Shown here one piece after another: positions 1-8,862 of a stretch of DNA of 64,000 nt; position 1 is the stretch's first letter; every line of letters begins with the position of its first letter. Made by a program: the position numbers and the translations under genes. Source of the DNA: AP-15 sp963701815 (lineage in GTDB: Bacteria; Pseudomonadota; Alphaproteobacteria; ATCC43930; CGMCC-115725). Location: positions 283,914-347,913 of the forward strand of contig CAVPBN010000050.1 of assembly GCA_963701815.1 (NCBI GenBank), written 5' to 3'. The notes beneath the pieces were generated by a model. The model made no database searches. It saw only the letters and a list, made by a program, of their open reading frames with translations, and was not told where the DNA came from.

Positions 1-617
1 GCGCTGCGCCTCGATCTCGTAGAAATGCTCGCGGCGCGAGCCGCCATCGGCGGTAAAGGTCGGGCCTTCGGAGCCCTCCACGGCCAGCCGCAAAATCGGC
101 AGATCCGGCCCGGCGCTGATCTCGTATCGGTCGCCCCGGACGGTCAGCGTATAGCCTGAGGACAGCGCCTCGCTGACCGGCGCCTCGAGCGGGCGAAAGT
201 TGATCAAGGGTCTGAGCCGCAGGCGGACACGCCTGCCGTCGCCGAGCAAGCGAAAGGTGAAATGCACGATGTTTTGGCGCGAGGGCACGACAATCGATTT
301 CTCGATGACGAGCCATCGATCTCATAGCGCCAGCTCGGCAGGCCCATGTTCAGCGTGAAATCGAGAAATCGGCCGTTCTCGCGCATGTTCACGAAGCTGC
401 CGTCTGCGCGCTCGATGTCGACATCGAGATCGTTGAGGACCACCATGCGGCCGAGCGGAGCCGGCTGGGCGGCGATCAGAAAGCCGTGGTAACGCCGGGT
501 GATCGCGCCCGTTATCGTCGCCGAGGCATAGCCGCCCAACCCGTTCTCCACGAGCCATTCGCGCGGCGCCTCCGATACCGGATTCTCGTCGCGGATGGCG
601 CGGCGAAGGTCAACCAT
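1..617 (-). CDS. Amylo-alpha-1,6-glucosidase (glycogen debranching enzyme), N-terminal part, frameshifted
   Basis: This is the N-terminal part of a glycogen-debranching-type glucosidase, which hydrolyses alpha-1,6 branches; the gene runs off the left edge. It starts at ATG 617 and reads WLVENGLGGYASATI and TRRYHGFLIAAQPAPLGR, the hallmark start of the GDE N-terminal domain. Around 317-325 the frame changes: after WRYEIDG the homologous sequence continues in another frame (VIEKSIVVPSRQN, then LRPLINFR and a beta-rich stretch to the window edge). One inserted or deleted base explains this. The start overlaps the treZ stop by 8 bases (ATGGTTGA), so the two are probably translationally coupled in a glycogen/trehalose operon. 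The family call is firm; whether the frame change is real is not known. Confidence 0.8.
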
Positions 618-2504
618 TCGCTTCTCGGTGATCGTAGACCTTGTTCGCCTCGAGTATCGCGGCTAAGGGGCCGGGGGCGAGGACGGTCGCGCTCTGGCCC
701 GGGATGAGCCAATCCCCTGCGGCATCCTGCGCCGGGCCTCCTGCGCCGCCGTAAGCGTGGGGCTTCGCTGGACCATAAAAGCCGCCAAGCCTGGCCCTCG
801 ACCGGTGCCAGCAGCGGCTCGGGCGCGGGGCCAAGCAGGAGGTCGCGGCCGAGATTGACGATCAGCAGGCGGTCGGCGCCGCCTCGGCGAGAAAAAGCGC
901 AGCATCCAGGCCTCGTCTGTGAGCGCGGCGCCATCGACCGGCATGGCCGCTGTCCGAGCACCGGGTCCGTGCGCCGCAGCTCCAGAAGATCGCGATGCAG
1001 GGCATAGATCGTGGCATGCCGTTCGCGCTCGCCGAGATCGAGCACCGATCGGCGGAACGTGTCGATGTCGACCGGGATCGGCAAGCTGGCCTGCATCTCG
1101 CTCGTCGCGAGACTGGGAAATTGCGCGAGGGAAAGGCGGCGCCCGTCGCGGACATCGCGCGCCAGCTCGATCTCGTGATCGGCAAAATAAAAGAACGGGG
1201 TCGACGCGGCGAATTCCTGACCCTGGAACAGCATCGGAATGCCGGGCATCAGCAAGAAATAAGCGGTCATCGCGCGAAGCCGGCCAGGGCTCGTCAACGC
1301 ATGACAGCGCTCTCCGGTGCCGGAGTTGGCGATCTGGTCGTGGTTCTGCAGAAAGACGACAAAACATTCCGCCGGAAGGTCGAGCGTCGGCGTGCCGCGC
1401 GCTTTCTGCTGCCACTGGTAGCGCTGCCCCTGATAGAGGAAACCGTGCTTGGCGGCGGCGACGAATTCGCGCGGGCGGCCACGATAGTCCGAGTAGTAGG
1501 CCTCGTGATGTCCGGTCAGCGCCACCATGGCGCTGTGATGGAAATCGTCATTCCATAAAGCGTCGAGCCCGTAACCGCCGTGCTCGGCCGGGCGTACCAG
1601 CTTGGCGTGCTGCGGCTCATTCTCCCCGACGACAAAGGTGATTCGGCCGCGTCCCGCCGAGCGCACCTGCCGAACGACGGCGGCGAGAATGTGATCTTCC
1701 GATCGATCGAAAATTGCTTGCGTCGCGTCGAGCCGCAGTCCGTCGAGATGATACTCGTCGATCCAATAGCCCGCATTGGCGATGAAAAATTCGCGCACCG
1801 GGCCGGAATCGGGACCATCGAAATTGATCGCCTCGCCCCATTCATTCTCGTAGCGATCGGTGAAATACGCCGCGGAGAATGATTTGAGATAGTTTCCATC
1901 CGGCCCGAAATGGTTGTAGACGACATCGAGGATGACGGCGATCCCGACGGCATGAGCGTCGTCGACAAAGCGGCGAAAGTCATCGGGTCTGCCGTAGAGC
2001 CGGGTCGGCGCGAAGAGGTTGACGCCATCATATCCCCAGCCGAACCGCCCCGGAAATTCCGCCACGGGCATGATTTCCACGCAGGTGATGCCGAGTTCGG
2101 CGAGAGCCGGCAGTTCGCGCAGGGCAGAATCCCAGCTTCCCTCCGATGTGAACGTGCCGACATGCATCTCGTAGATGACGAGCTCCTCGCGGGAGCGCCC
2201 GCGCCAGGCCGGTCGGTCCAGAGCAAAGTCGTCCGGGATCGACGATTTCGGATGGTCCGTGCGGCCCGCTCGGTTGAAATCTCGACGCCGGGTCGGGCAG
2301 TGCCGCTTCACCTCGATCGAGCCGAAAACGATAGCGCATGCCGGCTCGCGCCGGCAGGCTCCAAAGTGAAAAGTAGCCGTCGGCGTCGGATCGTAGTGCC
2401 GTCGGTTCAAGGCCTTCGATCTCGAGGGAAACCTCATGACAACTGGGCGCCCAAACACGGAAATGGACGCCGCCGTCGGGCTGCGGCTCGGCGCCAATCG
2501 GCAA
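610..2504 (-). CDS. treZ: Malto-oligosyltrehalose trehalohydrolase (GH13), several frame changes
   Basis: TreZ releases trehalose from malto-oligosyltrehalose. The N-terminal CBM48-like start (PDGGVHFRVWAPSCHEVSLE) is followed after a frame change near 2237 by the GH13 barrel: YEMHVGTFT, WGYDGVNLFAP, DVVYNHFGPDGNY, the nucleophile region DGLRLDAT and the acid VGENEP, then VFLQNHDQIAN. The C-terminal beta domain switches frame about three times between 950 and 770 (VDGAALTDEAWMLRFF, then GADRLLIVNLGRDLL, then GGAGGPAQDAAGDW) and ends with TGA at 610. The start is uncertain: TTG 2504 gives LPIGAEPQPDGG, but the frame stays open upstream (RR before LPIGAE, as in homologues). All catalytic motifs are intact, so sequencing indels are more likely than decay, though four changes in one gene leave pseudogenisation possible. 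Confidence 0.85.
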
Positions 2505-2638
2505 ACGCCGGACGGGCCCGGCCTGGAGTCGAGACCGGCTGTTTCCGAGTGGCGCGATCGAGCTGTGTCGCCGGCGCCTGTCGCTCCTTGGTGAGCACGA
2601 AGCCGGCGTGTGCGTCCACGTCGTGACCTCGCTCTCGC

Positions 2639-2911
2639 CTATGGGCCGGAACCGTGCACTCGCGGTTTATTGGCGATGCTTGTAGAAATTCCGCCATCCT
2701 CTTGGACCACCGATGAGTCCTGATCGGGCGGCTTCGTCGCGATGGTAGAGCGCACCGCGCTACTGAGGGCAGTCGCGATTTGAACCAGCCGAGCCGCATA
2801 TGCATGGTCTTCTTCGAAGAGCTTGGAGGCTCGGGGATGATGCCGTGCGACCTGATCTGGGTAGCCCGCCGCGGGGATGACATGTTCCAGGTTCGTGCGT
2901 GCTGTGGTCAT
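2639..2911 (-). CDS. Small hypothetical protein (90 aa)
   Basis: I do not recognise this protein. It is supported by an ATG at 2911 with a strong Shine-Dalgarno GGAGGAAC directly before it. The product starts MTTARTNLEHVIPAAGY and has an Ala-rich middle with a likely short helix (YAARLVQIATALSSAV) and a polar tail. It lies upstream of treZ on the same strand, about 135 bases away, so it could be the first gene of that unit or the 5' remnant of a longer gene broken by an indel. No signal peptide or membrane segment is seen. Confidence 0.45.
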   Translation of the reverse strand: MTTARTNLEHVIPAAGYPDQVARHHPRASKLFEEDHAYAARLVQIATALSSAVRSTIATKPPDQDSSVVQEDGGISTSIANKPRVHGSGP

Positions 2912-3213
2912 GTTCCTCCGGACTTACGATGGCTTGTCGCTGTGAGCGCGACCAAACAACCGATTTCTAATGCATCAGGCCTGGGCGATGACAGACTCGG
3001 AAACTACTCAGGCGGAGGGGCAGCTGTGGGGCTTCCGAGCACGTCCCTGGTGGCTGATTCACGCTTGGATTAATGGCAAATGGCCGGCAGCCTTAGCGGG
3101 CATTTGTCGGCCTCGGTATGTACGAGCGGTATCGCGAGCCATAGACCAGCGACGGCGCCCGATAATACCAGCCCCTCTAATTGTGGCGGCACCCTCGACC
3201 ATAGCCGTTCATC
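2912..3213. other. Stretch without a recognisable gene
   Basis: Open frames exist on the plus strand but none has a convincing start or codon pattern. A piece reading RPWWLIHAWINGKWP is seen near 3038-3082, without a family match I can support. The stretch leads into transposase debris and is probably scrambled DNA at an insertion hot spot. Confidence 0.4.
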
Positions 3214-3357
3214 CTCGACCAACGCCGCGAGACCGTCGAACACCTGTTTGGCACGATCAATCGGTGGATGAACCGATGCGAGGGTTGGAGAAGGTTCGCG
3301 CCGATTTCAGCCTGACCGCGCCGGCCTACAATCTCTGGCGCGTTCTCAATATTCTGG
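3214..3357 (+). pseudogene. Remnant of IS1182-type transposase C-terminus
   Basis: One frame reads LDQRRETVEHLFGTINRWM. After the Asn codon the sequence continues in another frame as MRGLEKVRADFSLTA and AYNLWRVLNIL. Together these match the conserved end of IS1182/IS5-group DDE transposases (the ETVEHPFGTIK block holding the catalytic Glu, then the block before the terminal YNLKRV motif). A few residues between the two blocks (usually ATHFL) are missing. There is no start, no upstream catalytic domain and no recognisable inverted repeat, so this is a dead fragment. A polar tail with an Ala-rich end, stopping at 3603, follows before the IS256 element and is not recognisable. Confidence 0.7.
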
Positions 3358-3633
3358 CATTCCCATACTTCGCAAACCTCGGATTGGCTGGCAGATTAGA
3401 ATTCGAACTTACGCTGGCGGAGTCAGAGCCCTGTCCTAGGTTTAGCCGATCTCCCATGCGCCGCGGCGAGAAGACCCGCCGGGGTTGGAGACAATTGAAA
3501 CCGTCGTGGGTGGTGCTGGGTAGGGCCAAGCTCGCCATGCCCTCGGCCTTCCCCTACCAGGCCGAGTACCGCGCCGCCCACGCCGCCTTGCGCGCCGCCG
3601 CCTGACGAACCAGACAGCCCCGCCAATCCATCC

Positions 3634-3655
3634 ATGTCCCGCTCCGTGTTGAAAT
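3634..3655 (+). repeat. IS256 element left terminal inverted repeat
   Basis: The sequence begins ATGTCCCGCTCCGTG and is an exact reverse complement of 5034-5055 over 22 bases. It lies 31 bases beyond the transposase stop codon. Confidence 0.9.
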
Positions 3656-3685
3656 TCCCTCGGCAGGCATCGCTGATTGGGCAGG

Positions 3686-4963
3686 CTATGCGGCCTTGGC
3701 GTGCTGTTCAAGGTCGGGGTTTCTGGCGTGCTTGGCCTGATGGGCGGCCAGAGCGCCCCGCAGGATCGGTAATTGCTTGCGGGCCTTGAGCCGCCGGAAA
3801 CCCTTGGCGGCCTCCAGCATGGCGGCCGCGGTCCAGCGCAGCGCCATTTTGGCATCCTGCCAGCGTTTGACGTTGCGGCACATCTGCCGGATGGTGCCGT
3901 TCATGTTTTCGATGATGTTCGTGCACGCCAGCGACCGGCGCAATTCGACCGGCAGGCCGAGGCGGGTGACGGTGAGGATCTCGTCGATGCCTTCCAAGAT
4001 GCTGGCGGAGACGCCGGGGGCCTCCCGTTCCAGGCGGTGGGCGAGATTGCAGATCAGCTTTTCGGCCTTCGCAGCATCATCGAGTTCCCACGCCTGACGC
4101 AGCGCCTTGCGCACGCTGGCGTGCAAGGGCTTGGCGAGGCGCTCGGTGATGTTGCGGGCCTTGTGAACCTGGCAGCGCTGGATCGGGGTGTGGCGGCCGA
4201 AGGTCCGGCGGATCGCCTTGGACAGCGCCTTGGCTCCGTCGATGATGAACAGGCGGCAGACCTTCGGATCGAGGCCACGCCCAACCAGGTTGTCCAGAAG
4301 CGCCTGCGCCACGGCGGTGTTCTCGGTGGCCCCCTCGATCACGCCGAGAGGATGCTTCCCGCCGTCACCGTCGATGCCGACGGCGGCCAGCAGCATGAGG
4401 TCCTCCTCGAGGTGGATGCCGTCGATCTGGATGATCAGCAGGTCCAGCTCGGACAGGTCGGCCGCCATCCATTCCGCCATACGCTCCGCCGACAGCGCTA
4501 CGAACCGGCGTGACACCGCCGACTTGGAGACGCCGGTGCCCTTGGGCGCAGGCACATCGCCTGCCGGTAGGCGGACGGCGCGGCCGAACTTGCGCGTCGA
4601 GACGTTGATCAGCATCAGGTTCAGCGCCCACTGGCCCAGCAGGTCCTCGGACTGGGCCGTCTCCCAGCTCGGCAAGGCGATCTCGCCACCTGCACGGGCG
4701 CGCACACGAGGGCGTTCGACCTCGACCTTGCCCCCGTGAAAGCCGACCTTTCCCTTGGTCTTCCCCCAACGGTGCCCGTCCTTGCCGGCGGCGCGCCCAT
4801 AACGGGGGCCGCACAGCCGGGCCGCATCCTCCTCCATCATGTTGGCCAGGGTGGCGATGCCTGCCGTCAGGCAGAAACGCTCGAAGCTCGCTCCGACCTC
4901 TTGCCAAGCCTTTTCGACGATTGCCACCGGGATGACGGCGGCCATTGTGGTAAATTCCTTCAT
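3686..4963 (-). CDS. IS256-family (Mutator-type) transposase, intact
   Basis: A 425-aa DDE transposase that moves the surrounding element. Landmarks are the N-terminal zinc-like/DNA-binding part (LCGPRYGRAAGKDG), LLIIQIDGIH with the first catalytic Asp (about residues 173-182), GVIEGATENTAV, the second Asp in FIIDGAKALSKAI, RCQVHKARNI (the family C-x2-H signature), and NIIENMNGTIR with the catalytic Glu. The ATG at 4963 follows AGGAG with 9-base spacing. It is full length for the family (about 400-430 aa) and uncorrupted, in contrast to many neighbouring host genes. The remaining bases to the right repeat form its promoter/leader. Confidence 0.95.
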   Translation of the reverse strand: MKEFTTMAAVIPVAIVEKAWQEVGASFERFCLTAGIATLANMMEEDAARLCGPRYGRAAGKDGHRWGKTKGKVGFHGGKVEVERPRVRARAGGEIALPSWETAQSEDLLGQWALNLMLINVSTRKFGRAVRLPAGDVPAPKGTGVSKSAVSRRFVALSAERMAEWMAADLSELDLLIIQIDGIHLEEDLMLLAAVGIDGDGGKHPLGVIEGATENTAVAQALLDNLVGRGLDPKVCRLFIIDGAKALSKAIRRTFGRHTPIQRCQVHKARNITERLAKPLHASVRKALRQAWELDDAAKAEKLICNLAHRLEREAPGVSASILEGIDEILTVTRLGLPVELRRSLACTNIIENMNGTIRQMCRNVKRWQDAKMALRWTAAAMLEAAKGFRRLKARKQLPILRGALAAHQAKHARNPDLEQHAKAA

Positions 4964-5033
4964 GGCGTTGCTCTCCTTCGTGGATTCAGCACCCCGAGCC
5001 TACAGGCTCAAGGTGGGCAACGCCTGCCCTCCT

Positions 5034-5055
5034 ATTTCAACACGGAGCGGGACAT
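5034..5055 (-). repeat. IS256 element right terminal inverted repeat
   Basis: Exact reverse complement of 3634-3655 (22 of 22 bases). It lies about 70 bases upstream of the transposase start and probably overlaps its promoter. Confidence 0.9.
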
Positions 5056-5386
5056 CCACCCCGGCAAAAGCCGATGTCAAACTCGCCCAGCAGGACTCGC
5101 ATAAGTTGAAACCGACCCGATCCAACCACAACCACAGCTTTCTTCACGTGCTCGACCCCGCACCACGCCGGCCGCCGCGTGAAAACCACCCGCTGTGAGA
5201 AATCCGGGCTAGATAGAGAGGTATGGTAAATATATCAAACGTTTGATAGAGGGCTTTGGACCTCGGTGGGCCTCAATAGAGTTGGATCCCGCGGATGCCT
5301 CTTCCGCCATTGTCTACTTATGAGTATATGAAATGACTGAATAAAGAACGGCCCGCCCGTTGCGCGATGTCTTGCGCGGCCTATCG
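5056..5386. other. Gene-free stretch right of the IS, with a perfect palindrome
   Basis: No convincing coding region. The stretch is AT-richer than its surroundings, especially 5210-5260, and contains the 16-bp palindrome listed separately. It is probably the old target region of the insertion sequence plus the 3' flank of the next minus-strand gene. Confidence 0.5.
5233..5248. promoter_or_regulatory. Perfect 16-bp palindrome TATCAAACGTTTGATA
   Basis: A dyad with no mismatch and no spacer in an AT-rich patch. The form (even-length, central CG) is typical of operators bound by dimeric LacI- or TetR-type repressors, but no gene starts next to it. It lies downstream of the small membrane protein gene and upstream of the IS. 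It may be an orphan operator left by rearrangement. Confidence 0.35.
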
Positions 5387-5662
5387 TCACTTCTTTTCCT
5401 GCATGGCTCTTTGCGCGGCAGACGTGGCCTGCGAAAAGAGGCTTTTCGCCGTTTCCTTGACCGATGCGGGGCCAACCGCGACGGCTATAGCCCAAATCAA
5501 AGCCAAGCCGGTCACGCCGTACGCAATAGATGGCGTAATCCCGAGCGACCCCATGATCAGCGGTATCAACATAGCGATTGCCGCGGTCTTTACATTACCG
5601 CTCAAGTAGTAGATGGCGCAGAACATGACGATCGAAACGGCCGCAGGCTTCCCAAACCGCAT
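5387..5662 (-). CDS. Small membrane protein, two predicted TM segments
   Basis: The 91-aa product starts MRFGKPAAVSIVMFCAIYYL. Two hydrophobic segments are visible: about residues 7-21, continuing into a second at 27-45 (AAIAMLIPLIMGSLGI), and a further segment about 50-68 (VTGLALIWAIAVAVG), with a charged C-terminus (AQRAMQEKK). The ATG at 5662 is chosen because GGAGGGG lies 6 bases before it; a GTG 15 bases upstream is less well placed. The function is not recognised. It stands alone on the minus strand. Confidence 0.6.
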   Translation of the reverse strand: MRFGKPAAVSIVMFCAIYYLSGNVKTAAIAMLIPLIMGSLGITPSIAYGVTGLALIWAIAVAVGPASVKETAKSLFSQATSAAQRAMQEKK

Positions 5663-5850
5663 GGCTTGCCCCTCCACGGCTTTTGCGGCCGGTCAGCTTC
5701 TCTGTTGACTAAGAAGTCGCCAACACCGTGCCTCGCGCGCGATGAAGACGGATTTTGACCGTCTATGACCACGCACACGAGGAACGGCCCGCCAACGCTT
5801 TGTTGTAGAAGGGAAGGGCGGCAGGATGCCGCCGCCCTTCGACCGCTTCG

Positions 5851-6189
5851 TTATTGCTGCCCGGGCGGCTTGTAGGCGCCGCGAATTCGACTCGCCCTCT
5901 CACGCAGGCCCTTAACCTCCTCCATCGTGAAGAGACGCGTCATCTGGACGTTCTGAATGGTGCCGGCGGATACGGCGACGCCGGTTATGGCCGGCGCCAT
6001 TGCGGGGTCGGTCACATCGAAAATCACCATCACACCCGGACCGTTGGCGGCTCTGCCGTACATCGCGATCAGCTTGCCCCCGGCGGCTGAAAGCACTTGT
6101 TCAACTGCTGCCTGGCGGTTGGTGTTGGGGTTTTCCCTCATTGCGTTCAAAGCTTGCGGCGTATAGTCCGCCGTCAAACAGAACAGCAT
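5851..6189 (-). CDS. GYD domain protein
   Basis: A 112-aa GYD-family protein of unknown biochemical role, common in alphaproteobacteria. The start reads MLFCLTADYTPQALNAMREN, the typical N-terminus, and the body has GGKLIAMYGRAANGPGVMVI and an alpha/beta ferredoxin-like pattern. The ATG at 6189 has GGGAGG 7 bases upstream, which rules out the longer frame extending to 6288. It ends with a basic Pro/Gly tail. It is monocistronic as far as visible. Confidence 0.8.
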   Translation of the reverse strand: MLFCLTADYTPQALNAMRENPNTNRQAAVEQVLSAAGGKLIAMYGRAANGPGVMVIFDVTDPAMAPAITGVAVSAGTIQNVQMTRLFTMEEVKGLRERASRIRGAYKPPGQQ

Positions 6190-6422
6190 GGTCGTCGCCT
6201 CCCAGTTTGATGTTTGTTGCGCCGCGAAAATAGGCTCTATTTTCGCGATTGGCAAATCAATCGAACCGGCATGTTCAGCCCGCATCACGCAATCGGTGGA
6301 TTAGGGAAACCGCTGCCAATTCGCGCCGACCGCGAGCCCGGTCGCCGACACCCCGGCCGGGTCTGGGATGAGGCCGATGTCGAGCACCGCGTCGCCGCCT
6401 GAACCCCGGTTCAGGCAATCGT

Positions 6423-7481
6423 TCAGATCGAGTATTTCGGCAGCAGGCGGGCCAGGTTGCCGCGGTTGATCGCCTGGCGCTCGGCGGCGGTCATGCTGAT
6501 CTTGGCGAGCCCCTCGACATTTGCCTCCAGCGAGAAATACGGGTAGTCGCTGCCGAACACGATCTGGCTCCCCGGCGCCATCGCCATCAGCGCCGCCATC
6601 GACGGGGCCGCCGAGGCGTTGGCGGTGTCGTAATAGAGCTTGTCGAATTCGGCTAAGGCGCCGTGCGGCGCGTATTTGGCGGCATTCTTGTCGCGGTCGA
6701 CGAAATTGGCGATGCGCCCGGAGAGCGCCGGCAGCGCGCCGCCGGCATGCGAAAAGATCAAGCGGATGTCGGGGTAGCGCACGAGGCTGCCGCTGTAGAA
6801 CAGGCTCAAAATCGCCCTTGCCGTATCGACCGGCCACTCGATCGTTGCCGGAGCAACGCCGGGGATCAGGTTGCCGCAGCAATTGGCCGTCGTCGGGTGG
6901 AAATAGACAACCGCCTTGCGCCGGTTCAGCTCCTCCAAGATCGGCTGGAACGCCGGGTCGCCCGGCCACTTGTCGCCGTAGCTGGTCATCAGCCCGATGC
7001 CGTCGGCCTTCAGCGTGTCGAGCGCGTAGGCGATCTCCTTCAAGCTCGCATCGATATCGGGCAGAGGCATCGCGGCAAACAGGCCAAAGCGGCCGGGGTG
7101 GTCGTTGATCATCGTCGCGGCGTAGTCGTTGCAGCCGCGCGCCAGCTTCGGCAGCTGCGGCGTCTCGGCGAAGGCGACGCCCCATGGCGAGAGCGAGGCG
7201 ATCGCGGTCGCGACGCCGCTCCTGTCCATGTGTTCCAGCACGCGAGCGGCCGACCATTCCTTCATGATCGGCGCCGGCCCCGGCTTTTTCGTTTCGGCAT
7301 GCGCAAGCCATGCCGGTGGGAAGAAATGATGGTGCACGTCGATGCGGCGCGGCGCCGGGTCGAGATCTTCGGCCGGGGCCAGCCGCGGCACGGCCAGCGC
7401 GCCGCCCAGCGCCGCCATGCCGCCGAGCAGTCGACGCCGAGACGGGCCGTGGGCGCAACAATGATCGTGCACGTGACGCAT
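6423..7481 (-). CDS. Tat-exported amidohydrolase, family 2 (ACMSD-like)
   Basis: A 352-aa metal-dependent hydrolase or decarboxylase of the amidohydrolase-2 family. The start at ATG 7481 is backed by GGGAGG 8 bases upstream. The N-terminus has a twin-arginine signal (SRRRLLGGMAALGGALAV, about residues 13-30). The metal site is visible: IDVHHHFFPP (HxH, about 48-57), a His in AVVYFHPTTANC, FSHAGGALPAL and the Asp in VFGSDYPYFSLEAN. The family includes 2-amino-3-carboxymuconate semialdehyde and related decarboxylases; the substrate cannot be assigned. Tat export of a folded, metal-loaded enzyme to the periplasm is an inference from the signal. Confidence 0.85.
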   Translation of the reverse strand: MRHVHDHCCAHGPSRRRLLGGMAALGGALAVPRLAPAEDLDPAPRRIDVHHHFFPPAWLAHAETKKPGPAPIMKEWSAARVLEHMDRSGVATAIASLSPWGVAFAETPQLPKLARGCNDYAATMINDHPGRFGLFAAMPLPDIDASLKEIAYALDTLKADGIGLMTSYGDKWPGDPAFQPILEELNRRKAVVYFHPTTANCCGNLIPGVAPATIEWPVDTARAILSLFYSGSLVRYPDIRLIFSHAGGALPALSGRIANFVDRDKNAAKYAPHGALAEFDKLYYDTANASAAPSMAALMAMAPGSQIVFGSDYPYFSLEANVEGLAKISMTAAERQAINRGNLARLLPKYSI

Positions 7482-7749
7482 CCGACATTCCTCCCGATTG
7501 ACCTTTTCGAGCCGGCGCTGCAACGAGCCGCTCAGGTCGCGCCCATCGCAGCGTTTCTGATGAGAGGCTCGGCACGGCGTTGCACGAGTTCGTCGAATTT
7601 GCGACGAAAGAGTTTTTTCATGTCGAGCCGAGGTTCGGTTTGCCAATTCCGTGATGCCACTCAAAGCAACATTTTCCGAAACCGGATGGGGAACCGACCG
7701 GGTGGTTTCGGGTTTATCCTGCGGTGATCAACTGCAAGTACGTGAAGCC

Positions 7750-7905
7750 ATGCTAGGGACAATCCTTCTCGTCATTCTGATCCTATTGCTGATCGGCGCG
7801 CTGCCGAATTGGGGCTACAGCGGCGGTTGGGGCTACTATCCGAGCGGCGGGCTCGGGTTGGTGCTCGTGATCGTCGTCATTCTGCTGGTGATGGGTCGAA
7901 TATAG
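7750..7905 (+). CDS. DUF3309 family small hydrophobic protein
   Basis: A 51-aa protein beginning MLGTILLVILILLLIGALPN, then a Gly/Tyr-rich turn (WGYSGGWGYYPSGG) and a second membrane helix (LGLVLVIVVILLVMGRI). This is the characteristic DUF3309 layout of two hydrophobic segments around an aromatic-glycine loop, widespread in proteobacteria and without known function. The ATG at 7750 is chosen over upstream in-frame starts because it gives the family length. It is followed at once by a strong bidirectional hairpin. Confidence 0.8.
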   Translation: MLGTILLVILILLLIGALPNWGYSGGWGYYPSGGLGLVLVIVVILLVMGRI

Positions 7906-7913
7906 CGGGCAGC

Positions 7914-7943
7914 AAGCACCGGCGTCAGCGAGCGCCGGTGCTT
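7914..7943. terminator. Bidirectional hairpin between convergent genes
   Basis: A perfect 11-bp stem (AAGCACCGGCG / CGCCGGTGCTT) with an 8-base loop. It lies between the plus-strand DUF3309 gene and the minus-strand dioxygenase-like gene, overlapping the last codons of the latter. There is no long T tract, but the position and stem strength suggest termination in both directions. Confidence 0.6.
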
Positions 7944-8293
7944 CGGCGCAGGACTTCGAGACGAAGCGGCAAGACCCGGCCTAGCCAGATGGCAAAGCCC
8001 GTATGGTCGGCCAGGCTGTCGCCCGACAGCGGGTGCACCAAAATATCGAGCCCGTCGCGGTTCAACATCAGCCACGGCACCAGGGTCGGAAACTCGCCGA
8101 CTTCAAAGGCGATCTGATACATCGCCACCGGATGCGGTCCGACCGGCTCGTCGTGCCAATTGCCGAGCCGCCCGGCGAAGCGTTCGCCGATCCCGGCGCG
8201 CAGCCGTTCCGCCTTCTCGCGAGTCGCCGGATCGTAATAGATGTGGGCGTGATATCCGGCGATCCGGTCGAGTTCGACAAATTTTTCAGACAT
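7925..8293 (-). CDS. DOPA 4,5-dioxygenase family protein
   Basis: A 122-aa protein of the small DOPA-4,5-dioxygenase-like family. It reads GYHAHIYYDPATREKAERLR (HxH near the N-terminus), then GPHPVAMYQIAFEVGEF and DILVHPLSGDSLADHTGFA, with His residues in the family's conserved places. The start ATG 8293 directly follows GGAGGTGGAG and overlaps the upstream acetyltransferase stop by 8 bases (ATGTCTGA). The family is named for fungal/plant DOPA ring cleavage; the bacterial substrate is unknown. Confidence 0.8.
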   Translation of the reverse strand: MSEKFVELDRIAGYHAHIYYDPATREKAERLRAGIGERFAGRLGNWHDEPVGPHPVAMYQIAFEVGEFPTLVPWLMLNRDGLDILVHPLSGDSLADHTGFAIWLGRVLPLRLEVLRRSTGAR

Positions 8294-8837
8294 CTCCACC
8301 TCCAGTTTCGGCCGGGCTCGTCGCCGCGCCGGGGCCAAGGGCGCGCTGCATCAGGACCGTATCGACCCAGCCGGCGAATTTGAAGCCGACGCTGCGCAAT
8401 ACGCCTGCTTCGGTGAAGCCGAGCGCGCGATGCAGCCGGATCGACGGCCATTGATCGCTGCCGCCGATCACCGCCACCATCTGGCGATAGCCCTGACCGG
8501 CGCATTGCCCGATCAGCTCGGCGAGCAAGGCCCGTCCGATCCCGCGGCCGGTTTCGGCCTGGTCGATATAGATCGAGTCTTCGACCGCGAACCGGTAACA
8601 CGACCGGGCGCGATAGCGGCTGGCGTAGCAGTAGCCGAGCACCTGCCCGTCGCGCTCGGCGACCAGGTAGGGCAGCCGGCGCGCCAGAATTTCCCGGCGC
8701 CGGCGGGCGATCTCCGCCGGATCCGGCGGCTCCTCCTCGAACGAGGCGACCCCGTGCAGCACGTGATGCCGGTAAATCGCCTCGATCGCAGCGACGTCGC
8801 CGTCGCGCGACGGCCGGATCGAGACGCCGTTGCCCAT
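8286..8837 (-). CDS. GNAT N-acetyltransferase, phosphinothricin acetyltransferase-like
   Basis: A 183-aa acetyl-CoA-dependent N-acetyltransferase. It begins ...VSIRPSRDGDVAAIEAIYRH and shows VASFEEEPPD (family signature), LGYCYASRYRARSCYRFAVE and the acetyl-CoA loop ETGRGIGRALLAELI, then ALGFTEAGVLRSVGFKF. This pattern is that of the PAT/Bar subfamily, whose members acetylate phosphinothricin or methionine derivatives; the actual substrate is not shown. It is coupled to the downstream dioxygenase-like gene by an 8-base overlap. Confidence 0.85.
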   Translation of the reverse strand: MGNGVSIRPSRDGDVAAIEAIYRHHVLHGVASFEEEPPDPAEIARRRREILARRLPYLVAERDGQVLGYCYASRYRARSCYRFAVEDSIYIDQAETGRGIGRALLAELIGQCAGQGYRQMVAVIGGSDQWPSIRLHRALGFTEAGVLRSVGFKFAGWVDTVLMQRALGPGAATSPAETGGGDV

Positions 8838-8862
8838 TGGGTCGCACCCCGCCTAGCCGGGC

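Larger units (their letters stand above)
3634..5055. mobile_element. Complete IS256-family insertion sequence
   Basis: The element is about 1.42 kb and is bounded by perfect 22-bp terminal inverted repeats (3634-3655 and 5034-5055). It carries a single intact transposase gene on the minus strand. The structure fits the IS256 family: one Mutator-type DDE transposase ORF almost filling the element. I see no clear 8-9 bp target duplication: the left flank ends ...AATCCATCC and the right flank begins CCACCCCGG. That may mean later rearrangement or recombination between copies. It sits beside an older IS1182-type remnant. Confidence 0.9.

Noticed and set aside
2970..3605. 211-codon plus-strand ORF
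   Set aside because: Only a short part matches a transposase end, and the neighbouring motif is in another frame, so this is debris, not one gene.
3708..4907. Several ORFs of 60-250 codons inside the IS256 element
   Set aside because: They are shadows of the intact transposase; IS256-family elements carry one gene.
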